A stretch of 11,566 nucleotides of DNA from JARRLC01 sp050290865 (lineage in GTDB: Bacteria > Pseudomonadota > Alphaproteobacteria > Rhizobiales > Rhodomicrobiaceae). The stretch is taken from the NCBI GenBank assembly GCA_050290865.1, contig JBNKIW010000065.1:1-11566 (forward strand). Reading direction: 5' to 3'. This document shows positions 1 through 5,615 of this stretch, piece after piece (positions within the stretch are counted from its first letter, which is position 1; every line of letters begins with the position of its first letter). The translations under genes were made by a program, and so were the position numbers. Below the pieces are notes generated by a model. It worked only from the letters and a program-made list of their open reading frames with translations, made no database searches and had not been told where the DNA came from.

Positions 1-197
1 CGTCCGCGCATTTCGTCGGCGGCCTTTTTGGTGTAGGTCATGGCGAGGATGCGCGCGGGATCGACGCCCTTGCCGACCAGGTGGATGAAACGGCCGGTAA
101 GCGTGCTGGTCTTCCCCGACCCTGGACCGGCGAGGGTAAGCTGGACCACCGCCGTGCCTTTGGCCGCAGCCGCTTGCGCGGGATCAAGATAGCGCAT
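1..197 (-). CDS. UvrD/Rep-family ATP-dependent DNA helicase, N-terminal fragment (cut by window edge)
   Basis: Only the first 65 codons are present; the gene runs off the left edge. The N-terminus MRYLDPAQ holds a glutamine in the place of the superfamily 1 Q motif. Walker A AGPGSGKT lies at residues 23-30, and motif Ia (AMTYTKKAADEM) at 52-63. Together these are typical of UvrD/Rep/PcrA 3'-5' helicases, which unwind DNA with ATP during repair, replication restart or plasmid functions. An in-frame TGA lies eight codons upstream of this ATG with no other start between, so the start at 197 is well supported; the ribosome site is weak (GCAGG, 5 bases upstream). It diverges from the small gene at 303. 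The family is secure. Which subgroup it belongs to (UvrD proper, a UvrD-like accessory helicase, or a helicase-nuclease) cannot be told from this fragment. Confidence 0.88.
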   Translation of the reverse strand, partial: MRYLDPAQAAAAKGTAVVQLTLAGPGSGKTSTLTGRFIHLVGKGVDPARILAMTYTKKAADEMRG

Positions 198-302
198 GTG
201 TGCCTGCCAGATGTGCGTTCAGCGGTAGTATGAGCTGTGGCGCCGGTGGCAGTAAAGCGGTTGGGCCCTTGGCTCGATGCCTAAGGATAGCGGATGTGAG
301 CT

Positions 303-638
303 ATGGCGGAATACGGTGAATGGAATCGCAAAGGAGCGCCCCTGAGCGATGTGACAGCCCACAAAGAATACGGCGTGGACCGCGACTTCATTGTCGAGGG
401 CATCCGAGACGGCCGCCTCGAATATCGAGAGGGATCGCTATGGGGCAACCCATACCTGAAAGTGCTGAGGAGCCAGCTCGAGGCGTACATCGCTGAAAAG
501 CTTGGACCGGACTATCTCGCCAGCAGAAATGCTCAGAGAGAATTGCGCAAAGTCAACAAGGAGATCGCGGATCTCAAAAACAAACTGGCCGCACTGCAGG
601 AAAGGAAGGCTGAAATCGAGGCATCCAGCAAGAAATAG
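303..638 (+). CDS. Small protein with possible winged-helix-like N-terminus and coiled-coil C-terminus, unknown function
   Basis: A 111-aa protein I cannot assign to a named family. Residues 12-67 have a compact alternation that could be an excisionase-like or winged-helix DNA-binding fold: helix around LSDVTAHKEYGV, second helix DRDFIVEGIRDGRL, then a strand-turn-strand EYREGSLWGNPYLKV, and a helix RSQLEAYIAEKLG. Residues 74-107 form a charged coiled coil with heptad-like leucines and isoleucines (ELRKVNKEIADLKNKLAALQ), consistent with dimerisation. The start at 303 has only a weak ribosome site (GTGAG, 3 bases upstream). The gene stands alone, diverging from the helicase fragment by about 105 bases, and is followed by 354 bases without a gene. 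A DNA-binding role is inference from the fold-like pattern; no catalytic motif is visible. Confidence 0.72.
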   Translation: MAEYGEWNRKGAPLSDVTAHKEYGVDRDFIVEGIRDGRLEYREGSLWGNPYLKVLRSQLEAYIAEKLGPDYLASRNAQRELRKVNKEIADLKNKLAALQERKAEIEASSKK

Positions 639-992
639 GCTGCCACTCACCGAGCAGTCGGCTGCGGGGGGTGGAGCAAGGCTGCTGCGTCTTTCGTGCA
701 TCTCGAACCACCCATCTCGCCACGGCACAGCCCTCCTCTATGCTCCAAAAGCCGCCCTTGATGGTCGTCCGGAATCGCAGCAGCTGCACTGCTATGAGCC
801 GCTATTGATCCTGCATCTTTTTCCTCTGGCGCAGGCAGCGGCGGTTATTGAATTGCCCCCGCTTCACGGGGCTGGATCTGTTCGCGACCGACTTTCTCCA
901 TGCGCAGACAGGGTGCGCCGCCGCCCCCGTCTGCGCCCGCCGATTTCACCGGAACTTCACTGGCGAAGTGGCGTTCGCACAGGTCTGCCGCG
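639..992. other. Gene-free stretch between the 111-aa gene and arsM
   Basis: No frame here gives a protein with a convincing composition or ribosome site; the open frames on both strands are arginine/proline-rich or mixed in the manner of chance frames in GC-rich DNA. It contains one copy of a 20-bp element (742-761) that recurs with one mismatch at 5180-5199. A small hairpin (CCCCG at 857-861, loop CTTCA, CGGGG at 867-871) lies about 120 bases beyond the arsM stop. It has no T-run on either strand, so it is a poor terminator candidate. Confidence 0.5.
742..761 (+). repeat. 20-bp intergenic repeat, copy 1
   Basis: The sequence GCTCCAAAAGCCGCCCTTGA matches 5180-5199 at 19 of 20 positions in the same orientation. 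Flanking sequence does not match on either side. Both copies lie in gene-free stretches. It may be a relic of a dispersed intergenic repeat; no function is visible. Confidence 0.45.
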
Positions 993-1844
993 TCAACCGC
1001 AGCACCCTGGAGCGCAACACGCCTCGACTGTTCCACCCGGTTTCACCGCGCGGATGAACCCACTCATGAATTTGCCTGACACCAACGGGGCGAGCGCGTC
1101 CACGTCGATGCCCTTGTCGCTGAGGAACTCGCGTGCGTCCTCGACATCATAGACCCGGGTCGGTTCAATCGAGATGTCCTCGAAACCCGCCGCCGCCAGC
1201 TTTGCCTCGTACTCGGCATCCTCAAGCGCGCCTGCGATACAACCGACCCACAGCAGCACGTGCTGGCGAACTTCCGGCGGCACCGCGCCGTGCGTTACGA
1301 CGTCGGACACGGCGAACCGCCCGCCCGGTTTCAATACGCGGAACGCCTCGCTGAGCACCTTGTCCTTGTCGGCCGACAAATTGATCACGCAATTGGAGAT
1401 GATGACATCAACGGAGTTGTCAGCCAACGGGATAGCCTCGATCTCGCCCTTCAGGAATTCGACATTCTCAACGCCCGCTTTGCGCTGGTTCTCGCGGGCG
1501 AGCGCCAGCATTTCGTCCGTCATGTCAAGCCCGTAAGCCTTGCCAGTCGGGCCGACGCGCTTTGCCGACAAGAGCACATCGATGCCGCCGCCCGAGCCGA
1601 GGTCGAGCACGGTCTCGCCGGGTTGCAGCGCGGCCAGAGCTGTTGGATTGCCACAGCCGAGCGACGCCAGCACCGCCTCGGCGGGCAGTTCGCCGGTCTG
1701 ACAGGCGTCATAGAGATCGGACGTAATCGGGTCGCAGCCCGAAATCCCCGAAGGACCGCAACAGGCCCGGCTCCCTTCGTTGACGCTCTGCGCCGCCTGC
1801 CCGTATTTTTCCTTCACGGCTTCCTTGACGTCGATTTCGCTCAT
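993..1844 (-). CDS. arsM: Arsenite S-adenosylmethionine methyltransferase
   Basis: A 283-aa class I methyltransferase, the usual length for bacterial ArsM. It methylates As(III) with SAM in the cytoplasm, giving methylated and finally volatile arsenicals. The SAM-binding motif I (VLDLGSGGGIDV) is at residues 79-90 and its acidic partner (GLDMTDEML) at 105-113. The three cysteines that bind As(III) in characterised ArsM enzymes are present in context: C64 (SLGCGNP), C152 (SNCVINL) and C202 (VGCIAGAL). A CC pair at 28-29 and C37 lie in the N-terminal region. The C-terminus ends in CCAPGCCG, giving four more cysteines (276, 277, 281, 282). The start at 1844 has a strong ribosome site. It follows arsR by 15 bases on the same strand, so it is very probably in an arsenite-inducible operon. 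No arsenite pump or arsenate reductase is in the window. Confidence 0.95.
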   Translation of the reverse strand: MSEIDVKEAVKEKYGQAAQSVNEGSRACCGPSGISGCDPITSDLYDACQTGELPAEAVLASLGCGNPTALAALQPGETVLDLGSGGGIDVLLSAKRVGPTGKAYGLDMTDEMLALARENQRKAGVENVEFLKGEIEAIPLADNSVDVIISNCVINLSADKDKVLSEAFRVLKPGGRFAVSDVVTHGAVPPEVRQHVLLWVGCIAGALEDAEYEAKLAAAGFEDISIEPTRVYDVEDAREFLSDKGIDVDALAPLVSGKFMSGFIRAVKPGGTVEACCAPGCCG

Positions 1845-1848
1845 GTGT

Positions 1849-1856
1849 CCTTCTCC
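1849..1856 (-). promoter_or_regulatory. Ribosome binding site of arsM
   Basis: Read on the minus strand, GGAGAAGG lies 4 bases before the arsM ATG, inside the 15-base gap after arsR. It fixes the arsM start. It contrasts with arsR, the first gene of the operon, which has no recognisable ribosome site. Confidence 0.75.
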
Positions 1857-1859
1857 AGT

Positions 1860-2219
1860 TCAGGCGCAGCCGCAACCGTCTTTCCGGCTGCGTATGGTTT
1901 CGATGATCTTTTCCGGCTGCACGGCCTTGTTCCGCGTGCAGCACTCCGCATACAGAAACGCCAGCAGTTCCCGTAGCGCGTCGGCATTGGCGGCATAGCG
2001 CAGGAAGGTGCCTTGGCGGCGCACCGTCACCAGATCTTCGTTCTTCAACTTGTCCAGGTGATGCGAGAGCGTGGACGGCGGGATGCCGAGTTCGCTGCCG
2101 ATTTCCCCGACGACCATGCCCTCGGGATGCGCCGAAAGCAGAAGGCGCATGATGCGCAGCCGCGGTTCGGTGCCCACGGCGGAGAACATGTCGGCGAAGC
2201 GGGTGATCTGCGTTTCCAT
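1860..2219 (-). CDS. arsR: ArsR/SmtB-family arsenic-responsive repressor
   Basis: A 119-aa winged-helix repressor of the usual ArsR length. The helix-turn-helix spans residues 36-62 (VVGEIGSELGIPPSTLSHHLDKLKN), followed by the wing (LVTVRRQGTFLRYAA, 63-77). The classic ELCVC metal site in the DNA-binding region is absent. Instead the protein has adjacent cysteines C93-C94 (AECCTRN) after the last core helix and C116/C118 at the C-terminus (DGCGCA). Known ArsR proteins with C-terminal cysteine pairs, such as that of Acidithiobacillus ferrooxidans, bind As(III) there and leave the operator. Its partner arsM follows 15 bases downstream. The start at 2219 sits inside the operator palindrome and has no Shine-Dalgarno sequence. 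The promoter spacing instead predicts a leaderless mRNA starting at the ATG. Family assignment is secure; As(III) as ligand is inferred from arsM. Confidence 0.94.
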   Translation of the reverse strand: METQITRFADMFSAVGTEPRLRIMRLLLSAHPEGMVVGEIGSELGIPPSTLSHHLDKLKNEDLVTVRRQGTFLRYAANADALRELLAFLYAECCTRNKAVQPEKIIETIRSRKDGCGCA

Positions 2220-2245
2220 ATTTCTATCATATTGGAAATATGGAA
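2214..2245. promoter_or_regulatory. Probable ArsR operator: perfect 11-bp inverted repeat over the arsR start and -10
   Basis: TTCCATATTTC (2214-2224) and GAAATATGGAA (2235-2245) are perfect inverted copies separated by 10 bases. The left arm contains the arsR start codon (2217-2219), and the spacer contains the predicted -10 box. ArsR-family repressors bind AT-rich inverted repeats of this sort at their own promoters. Bound repressor here would block both RNA polymerase and the mRNA start. The AT-rich palindrome stands out in GC-rich surroundings. Confidence 0.8.
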
Positions 2246-2253
2246 GAGGTCAA
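2226..2253 (-). promoter_or_regulatory. Sigma70-type promoter of the arsR-arsM operon
   Basis: On the minus strand there is TTGACC (2248-2253) as -35, a 16-base spacer, and TATGAT (2226-2231) as -10. Each box matches consensus at 5 of 6 positions. Seven bases downstream of the -10 is the A of the arsR ATG (2219), so transcription should begin at or within a base or two of the start codon. Confidence 0.72.
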
Positions 2254-2393
2254 TAGGCAAGCGGGTGACGGCGTACTGGCGCTCCGCGCGCCCCCATCGG
2301 CGTTTCGGTGATCGTTCTGATCAGGGGGTGGCGCCCGGACGCCTGACGAACTACAAACGAATTTCGTGGCGGACACAGAGCGGGATGGGCACC

Positions 2394-2963
2394 ATGGCGA
2401 AATTCTTCTTCGGACTTCTCGCGGGCTTGGCACTCGCCTTCGGCTATGTTCGCTGGGGCATTTCGGCACCGGGGTTCATCCAACTGCCGGAGAAACTGAA
2501 GGGAAACATCGTCTCCACCGCGATCGAAGGCGATCTTTACGATCTCGACAAGCCGCTCGATGCCCGCAAGCGCGCTCTGGAGATCTTTTTCCAGAACCGG
2601 CCGCAATTCGCCGCTGAAGTCGATGCGGAGTTCGCGCACCCTTTCCTGAACGCGCTGTATTTGAAGCGCGTGATCCGCGAGGCACGACTCCTTCGCAGCG
2701 AATGGAGTGCTTTCGACATCGCACTGGAAAAGCCCGCCCTGCGTGCCGTGCTGGAGAAGAAGCACGGCGCAGCGGATGACACCGCGCTCAAACAGGCGAT
2801 GCTGTTCGATGCGTTCACCAAGAAAGAATTTCTGGTCCGGTGGGTCGCCAAATATGAGGGGCAGGTGAGGCCAAACACGCTGCTCCCATTGCTGAAGAAA
2901 CTGTCCGCGCAGCCGCCCGCAAGTGGCTCCTCCAGCGCCGCGAGAAATTCGCCTCCGTTGTGA
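2394..2963 (+). CDS. Membrane-anchored or exported protein of unknown function
   Basis: A 189-aa protein. Residues 4-18 are a hydrophobic helix (FFFGLLAGLALAFGY) after a short basic N-terminus (MAK), with no clear signal-peptidase site. It is therefore probably a signal anchor with the rest in the periplasm. Residues 30-165 look mainly helical, rich in charged residues and in R/K-L-L patterns, with no metal or catalytic motif I recognise. The C-terminus is a low-complexity Ser/Pro/Ala tail. The reading frame is open far upstream across the arsR promoter, but the protein character begins only here. The start at 2394 is chosen because GGGATGGG lies just upstream and the hydrophobic segment follows at once; ATG at 2385, three codons earlier in frame, is an alternative. 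It diverges from arsR but shows no sign of arsenic function. Confidence 0.68.
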   Translation: MAKFFFGLLAGLALAFGYVRWGISAPGFIQLPEKLKGNIVSTAIEGDLYDLDKPLDARKRALEIFFQNRPQFAAEVDAEFAHPFLNALYLKRVIREARLLRSEWSAFDIALEKPALRAVLEKKHGAADDTALKQAMLFDAFTKKEFLVRWVAKYEGQVRPNTLLPLLKKLSAQPPASGSSSAARNSPPL

Positions 2964-3017
2964 CGGGCGCCGTCCGTATCGTCGCCAGCGCCATCGAAGG
3001 GCGGGAATGCCTCTTGA

Positions 3018-3044
3018 GATCGCGGCGAAATCAACCGCGCGATC
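3018..3044. terminator. Possible terminator hairpin between convergent genes
   Basis: GATCGCG (3018-3024) and CGCGATC (3038-3044) form a perfect 7-bp stem around a 13-base loop. It lies between the stop of the plus-strand anchored protein (2963) and the stop of the minus-strand dehydratase (3046), which is where a shared terminator would be expected. Neither side has a T-run, so intrinsic termination is uncertain. Confidence 0.3.
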
Positions 3045-3045
3045 G

Positions 3046-4020
3046 TCACGCCTGCGGTGTTCTGCCCGCCAGGATTTCGACCAGGACAGCCGCGTCAATA
3101 TTCCCGCCCGTGCAGATCACGGCGGCACGTTTCCCGGCGTAACGGCTCTGTTCCCGGATGAGCCCTGCCAATGCGGCGGCCCCCGCCCCCTCGGCAACAT
3201 TGTGCGTGGACGTGTGAAACACCCGGGCTGCCTCCGCGATCTCATCTTCGCTGAGACGCAGAATTCGTGCGGCGCCGACCTGGATGACCGCGAGCGCTTC
3301 CGGGTTTGGATCGCGGCATGCGAGACCATCGGCAAAAGTGCACGCGGTCGCCGTCGGGACGGGACAGCCCGCCGCGAAGGACAACGCGACAGCCGGCGCA
3401 TTCTCCGCCACCACGCCAACAATCTCAGTCCTCAGCCCCAGCAGATCGCGGACCGTGATCATCCCGCATATCCCCGATCCCATGCCGATTGGCACATACG
3501 CCACATCGAGATCGCTGATCGCCCGGAACAGTTCGTGCGCGTATGTCGCCACCCCGCGGACGAGATCGGGGTGAAAGGCCGGCACGAAATGGTAGCTGCG
3601 CTCTTCCGCGATCTTCGCCGCCAGGGCGCGCGATTCATCGAAATCTGCACCGGCAACGACCAGTTCGGCGCCGAACCCTTCCATCGCCGCGTTCTTTTCC
3701 ACCGAATTGCCGCGAGGCACAATCAGGACGGACGAGATGCCGTTCCGCGCGGCGGCGATGGCGACGGATTGACCGTGATTGCCACGCGTCGCCGACACGA
3801 GCCCCTTGGGCAGCCGCCCCGTGCGCCGAAGAGCATCGAGATAAACGAGCCCGCCCCGCACCTTGAACGCGCCCGCCGGTGTATGGTTCTCGTGCTTGAC
3901 GAACACCTCGACGCCGGTCCGTTCGCGCAAGAGCGGCCAGGCATAAGCGGGAGTGGGCGGCACGAGACTGCGCACCACATCAATGGCATCGGCAAGTTGA
4001 TCTTCCGAGAAAAGCGGCAT
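3046..4020 (-). CDS. PLP-dependent threonine/serine dehydratase-like enzyme (fold type II)
   Basis: A 324-aa member of the tryptophan-synthase-beta fold-type II PLP family, closest in motif pattern to threonine/serine dehydratases. These deaminate threonine or serine to a 2-oxo acid and ammonia. Numbering from the 4020 start, the Schiff-base lysine is K53 in HTPAGAFKVRGG. The substrate-binding loop is SATRGNHGQ (76-84), and the phosphate-gripping glycine loop is GMGSGICG. STHNVAEGAGAAA lies near the C-terminus. It lacks the C-terminal ACT regulatory domain of biosynthetic IlvA, so it is the shorter catabolic or unspecialised type. The start at 4020 has GGGG about 7 bases upstream; an in-frame ATG at 4032 has no ribosome site and would add four residues. 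It is divergent from the AraC regulator at 4154. The exact substrate is not certain; 3-hydroxy amino acids other than threonine are possible. Confidence 0.9.
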   Translation of the reverse strand: MPLFSEDQLADAIDVVRSLVPPTPAYAWPLLRERTGVEVFVKHENHTPAGAFKVRGGLVYLDALRRTGRLPKGLVSATRGNHGQSVAIAAARNGISSVLIVPRGNSVEKNAAMEGFGAELVVAGADFDESRALAAKIAEERSYHFVPAFHPDLVRGVATYAHELFRAISDLDVAYVPIGMGSGICGMITVRDLLGLRTEIVGVVAENAPAVALSFAAGCPVPTATACTFADGLACRDPNPEALAVIQVGAARILRLSEDEIAEAARVFHTSTHNVAEGAGAAALAGLIREQSRYAGKRAAVICTGGNIDAAVLVEILAGRTPQA

Positions 4021-4153
4021 AGCAAACCCCATCGCGGTTTCAATCGCGGAGATAGCGCTTGACCGGAAGGCGTGCTTTCAAAAAACGAACCTGAAATGTC
4101 CCCCTGCCTCTGAACTCGCTATCCTGGATCGCCCGCTCTGATAAACTCGCGCC
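4021..4153. promoter_or_regulatory. Divergent promoter region between the dehydratase and AraC genes
   Basis: The 133 bases between two divergent starts must carry both promoters. Towards the AraC gene, an extended -10-like TG-A-TAAACT (4139-4147) is visible with no good -35, as expected for an activator-dependent or extended -10 promoter. It would start transcription near the ATG at 4154, which has no Shine-Dalgarno sequence (GCGCC precedes it), so this mRNA may also be leaderless. I see no convincing operator repeat. Confidence 0.4.
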
Positions 4154-4984
4154 ATGTGTTACCCGTCCGCTAAAAACCCTGGCCACGAAGGCAAGCTTCC
4201 CACGCTTCCCCCGTCCATCACCATTGGCGAGGCGCATGCTGCGTTGCTATCCCGCGGGCCATACGAGGCGCGATACACGCCCCGCACGGCCGTCATCGGC
4301 TTTGCCTTCGAGACGCAAACGGGCATGCACGCCTTTGCCTCGGACCGCGAGGCATCCTTTCGGACACGGCCGAACAGTCTCGCCTATGTTCCCGCCGGAT
4401 GCGATGTGATGTCCCGCTCCGCCGGTGGCGGCGAATATCTGACGGTCCAACTGGACGCCGGGAACACGCTCGCGCCGTCTGCCGAACGGCGATTCAGTGA
4501 CCATATCGATCCCGCCGCTATCACCGCCGCGCAAAACCTGCGGCGGATGTTTCTCGTGCGGCCATCGGCCGACCTGCTTCTGTTGGAAACGGAAATCGCG
4601 AAGCTTCGCGATGCCGCCCGGCGCGTATTTGAGGGGCATGCACTTCATGCGCCGGCCGCCCGCTGGATGACGGCCCGGCGGTTGCGGTTGGTTGACGAGC
4701 TTATCGAAGCGAAGCTGGAGAGCAACTTGACCGTAGGTGAACTCGCCGCCACCCTGGCCCTTTCCTCAGGATTTTTCCGTCGCGCTTTCAAGGCCGCCAC
4801 TGGCAAGGCACCGCACGACTACATCATCGACCGGCGTCTTTCGCGTGCGCGGGAGTTGCTGCGGACCAGTGGTTGCGGGCTGGCGGAAATCGCAGCGGCC
4901 TGCGGATTCGCTTCTCATGCTCACATGACGGCCCTGTTCCGGCAGCGGCTCGGCGCGACGCCAACCAGCCTGCGCGAACGGTGA
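4154..4984 (+). CDS. AraC/XylS-family transcriptional regulator
   Basis: A 276-aa regulator. The C-terminal 100 residues carry the two helix-turn-helix units of the AraC family: the first at about 193-214 (LTVGELAATLALSSGFFRRAF), the second at about 241-264 (CGLAEIAAACGFASHAHMTALF). The family signature continues as RQRLGATPTSLR. The N-terminal 160 residues are a divergent sensing region with no motif that names a ligand. The ATG at 4154 is accepted because it gives the usual family length, although it lacks a ribosome site. It is transcribed away from the dehydratase gene across 133 bases, an arrangement in which AraC proteins commonly activate the neighbour and control themselves. The inducer may be an amino acid or a 3-hydroxy amino acid, by inference from that neighbour only. 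Confidence 0.93.
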   Translation: MCYPSAKNPGHEGKLPTLPPSITIGEAHAALLSRGPYEARYTPRTAVIGFAFETQTGMHAFASDREASFRTRPNSLAYVPAGCDVMSRSAGGGEYLTVQLDAGNTLAPSAERRFSDHIDPAAITAAQNLRRMFLVRPSADLLLLETEIAKLRDAARRVFEGHALHAPAARWMTARRLRLVDELIEAKLESNLTVGELAATLALSSGFFRRAFKAATGKAPHDYIIDRRLSRARELLRTSGCGLAEIAAACGFASHAHMTALFRQRLGATPTSLRER

Positions 4985-5179
4985 AGCGACATTAGAAGGG
5001 GTATCTCTGAAGGGATCCAGGTCCGTAGTATGCCAGTCTGACCCCTCGGTCGGCGCTGAGGGATGGGCCGGAATTCAGCGCTTCACTTCGTCCGCACCCG
5101 CGCCGTGTTGGTGACTGAAGCAAATGTTGGAAATCACCACCTGTCGGTCGCGTGAGCGAATAGAGGCAGGCGCCGTGGT

Positions 5180-5199
5180 GCTCCAATAGCCGCCCTTGA
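5180..5199 (+). repeat. 20-bp intergenic repeat, copy 2
   Basis: GCTCCAATAGCCGCCCTTGA differs from 742-761 at one position. The similarity stops abruptly at both ends of the core. Like copy 1, it lies in a gene-free stretch. Confidence 0.45.
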
Positions 5200-5588
5200 G
5201 TCGGTGCCCAAACCTTCTCTGCTATACACTCAATAACAGTCGTTCGAAATAGCTGTCCTGGAAGATTGTGGCTCAAGCGCGTGATTTCCCGTTGGTGCTA
5301 CTTGCAGATACCACTCACTGGCACGTTCTGCGCACCCTCCAACCATTCCTTGAGCCTCTGCCACCGCTGGCGCCCGTGCATGCCGCGCGCAGCTGCGTCG
5401 CTCTTCAAAGTGTCAATTCGCCGACACGAGCCGGTCCGCGATCACTTCCACCAGAGCCGATCGGAATTTCATGCCGCTCTGGTGTTTGAGATGCCGCTGT
5501 TCCTCGATCTTTCGGTCTTATGTAACGCCCTCCACAGTGGCTGAGGCGGGTCAAGCTGAACACCGCGGCACCTCGCCGGGCCGGTTAT

Positions 5589-5608
5589 TGGCGCGAGAGG
5601 ACGCGCCA
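5589..5608 (-). terminator. Hairpin just after the nuclease-like gene, possible terminator
   Basis: Read on the minus strand, TGGCGCG, loop TCCTCT, CGCGCCA form a perfect 7-bp stem starting 7 bases after the stop codon of the 443-aa gene. The position suits a terminator. No U-run follows (ATAACCGG), so it may act weakly, protect the 3' end, or be chance. Confidence 0.4.
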
Positions 5609-5615
5609 GTACTTG

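Larger units (their letters stand above)
4985..5615. other. Long gene-free stretch between the AraC gene and the nuclease-like gene
   Basis: I find no convincing gene in these 631 bases. It carries the second copy of the 20-bp repeat (5180-5199) and a hairpin next to the following gene. Open frames starting TTG 5266 and GTG 5268 on the plus strand have ribosome-like GGAAG too close to be usable and a chance-like composition. On the minus strand, two short pieces in different frames have a more protein-like look: MKFRSALVEVIADRLVSAN (5472 to 5413) and, further on, MHGRQRWQRLKEWLEGA. They could be remains of a frame-shifted decayed gene, but this is weak. Confidence 0.45.

Noticed and set aside
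1260..1976. Long plus-strand frame opposite arsM/arsR
   Set aside because: It is an antisense shadow of two clearly identified genes in GC-rich DNA and has no family features.
2013..2393. Long upstream extension of the membrane-anchored protein's reading frame across arsR and its promoter
   Set aside because: The added residues are histidine/arginine-rich antisense to arsR, and the true N-terminus is marked by the hydrophobic anchor starting just after 2394.
2923..4062. 379-codon plus-strand frame opposite the dehydratase
   Set aside because: It mirrors the dehydratase codons, is arginine/histidine-rich, and has no recognisable domain.
5266..5544. Short plus-strand frames starting TTG 5266 or GTG 5268
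   Set aside because: The GGAAG before them is 1-3 bases from the start, the two frames compete, and composition looks like chance.
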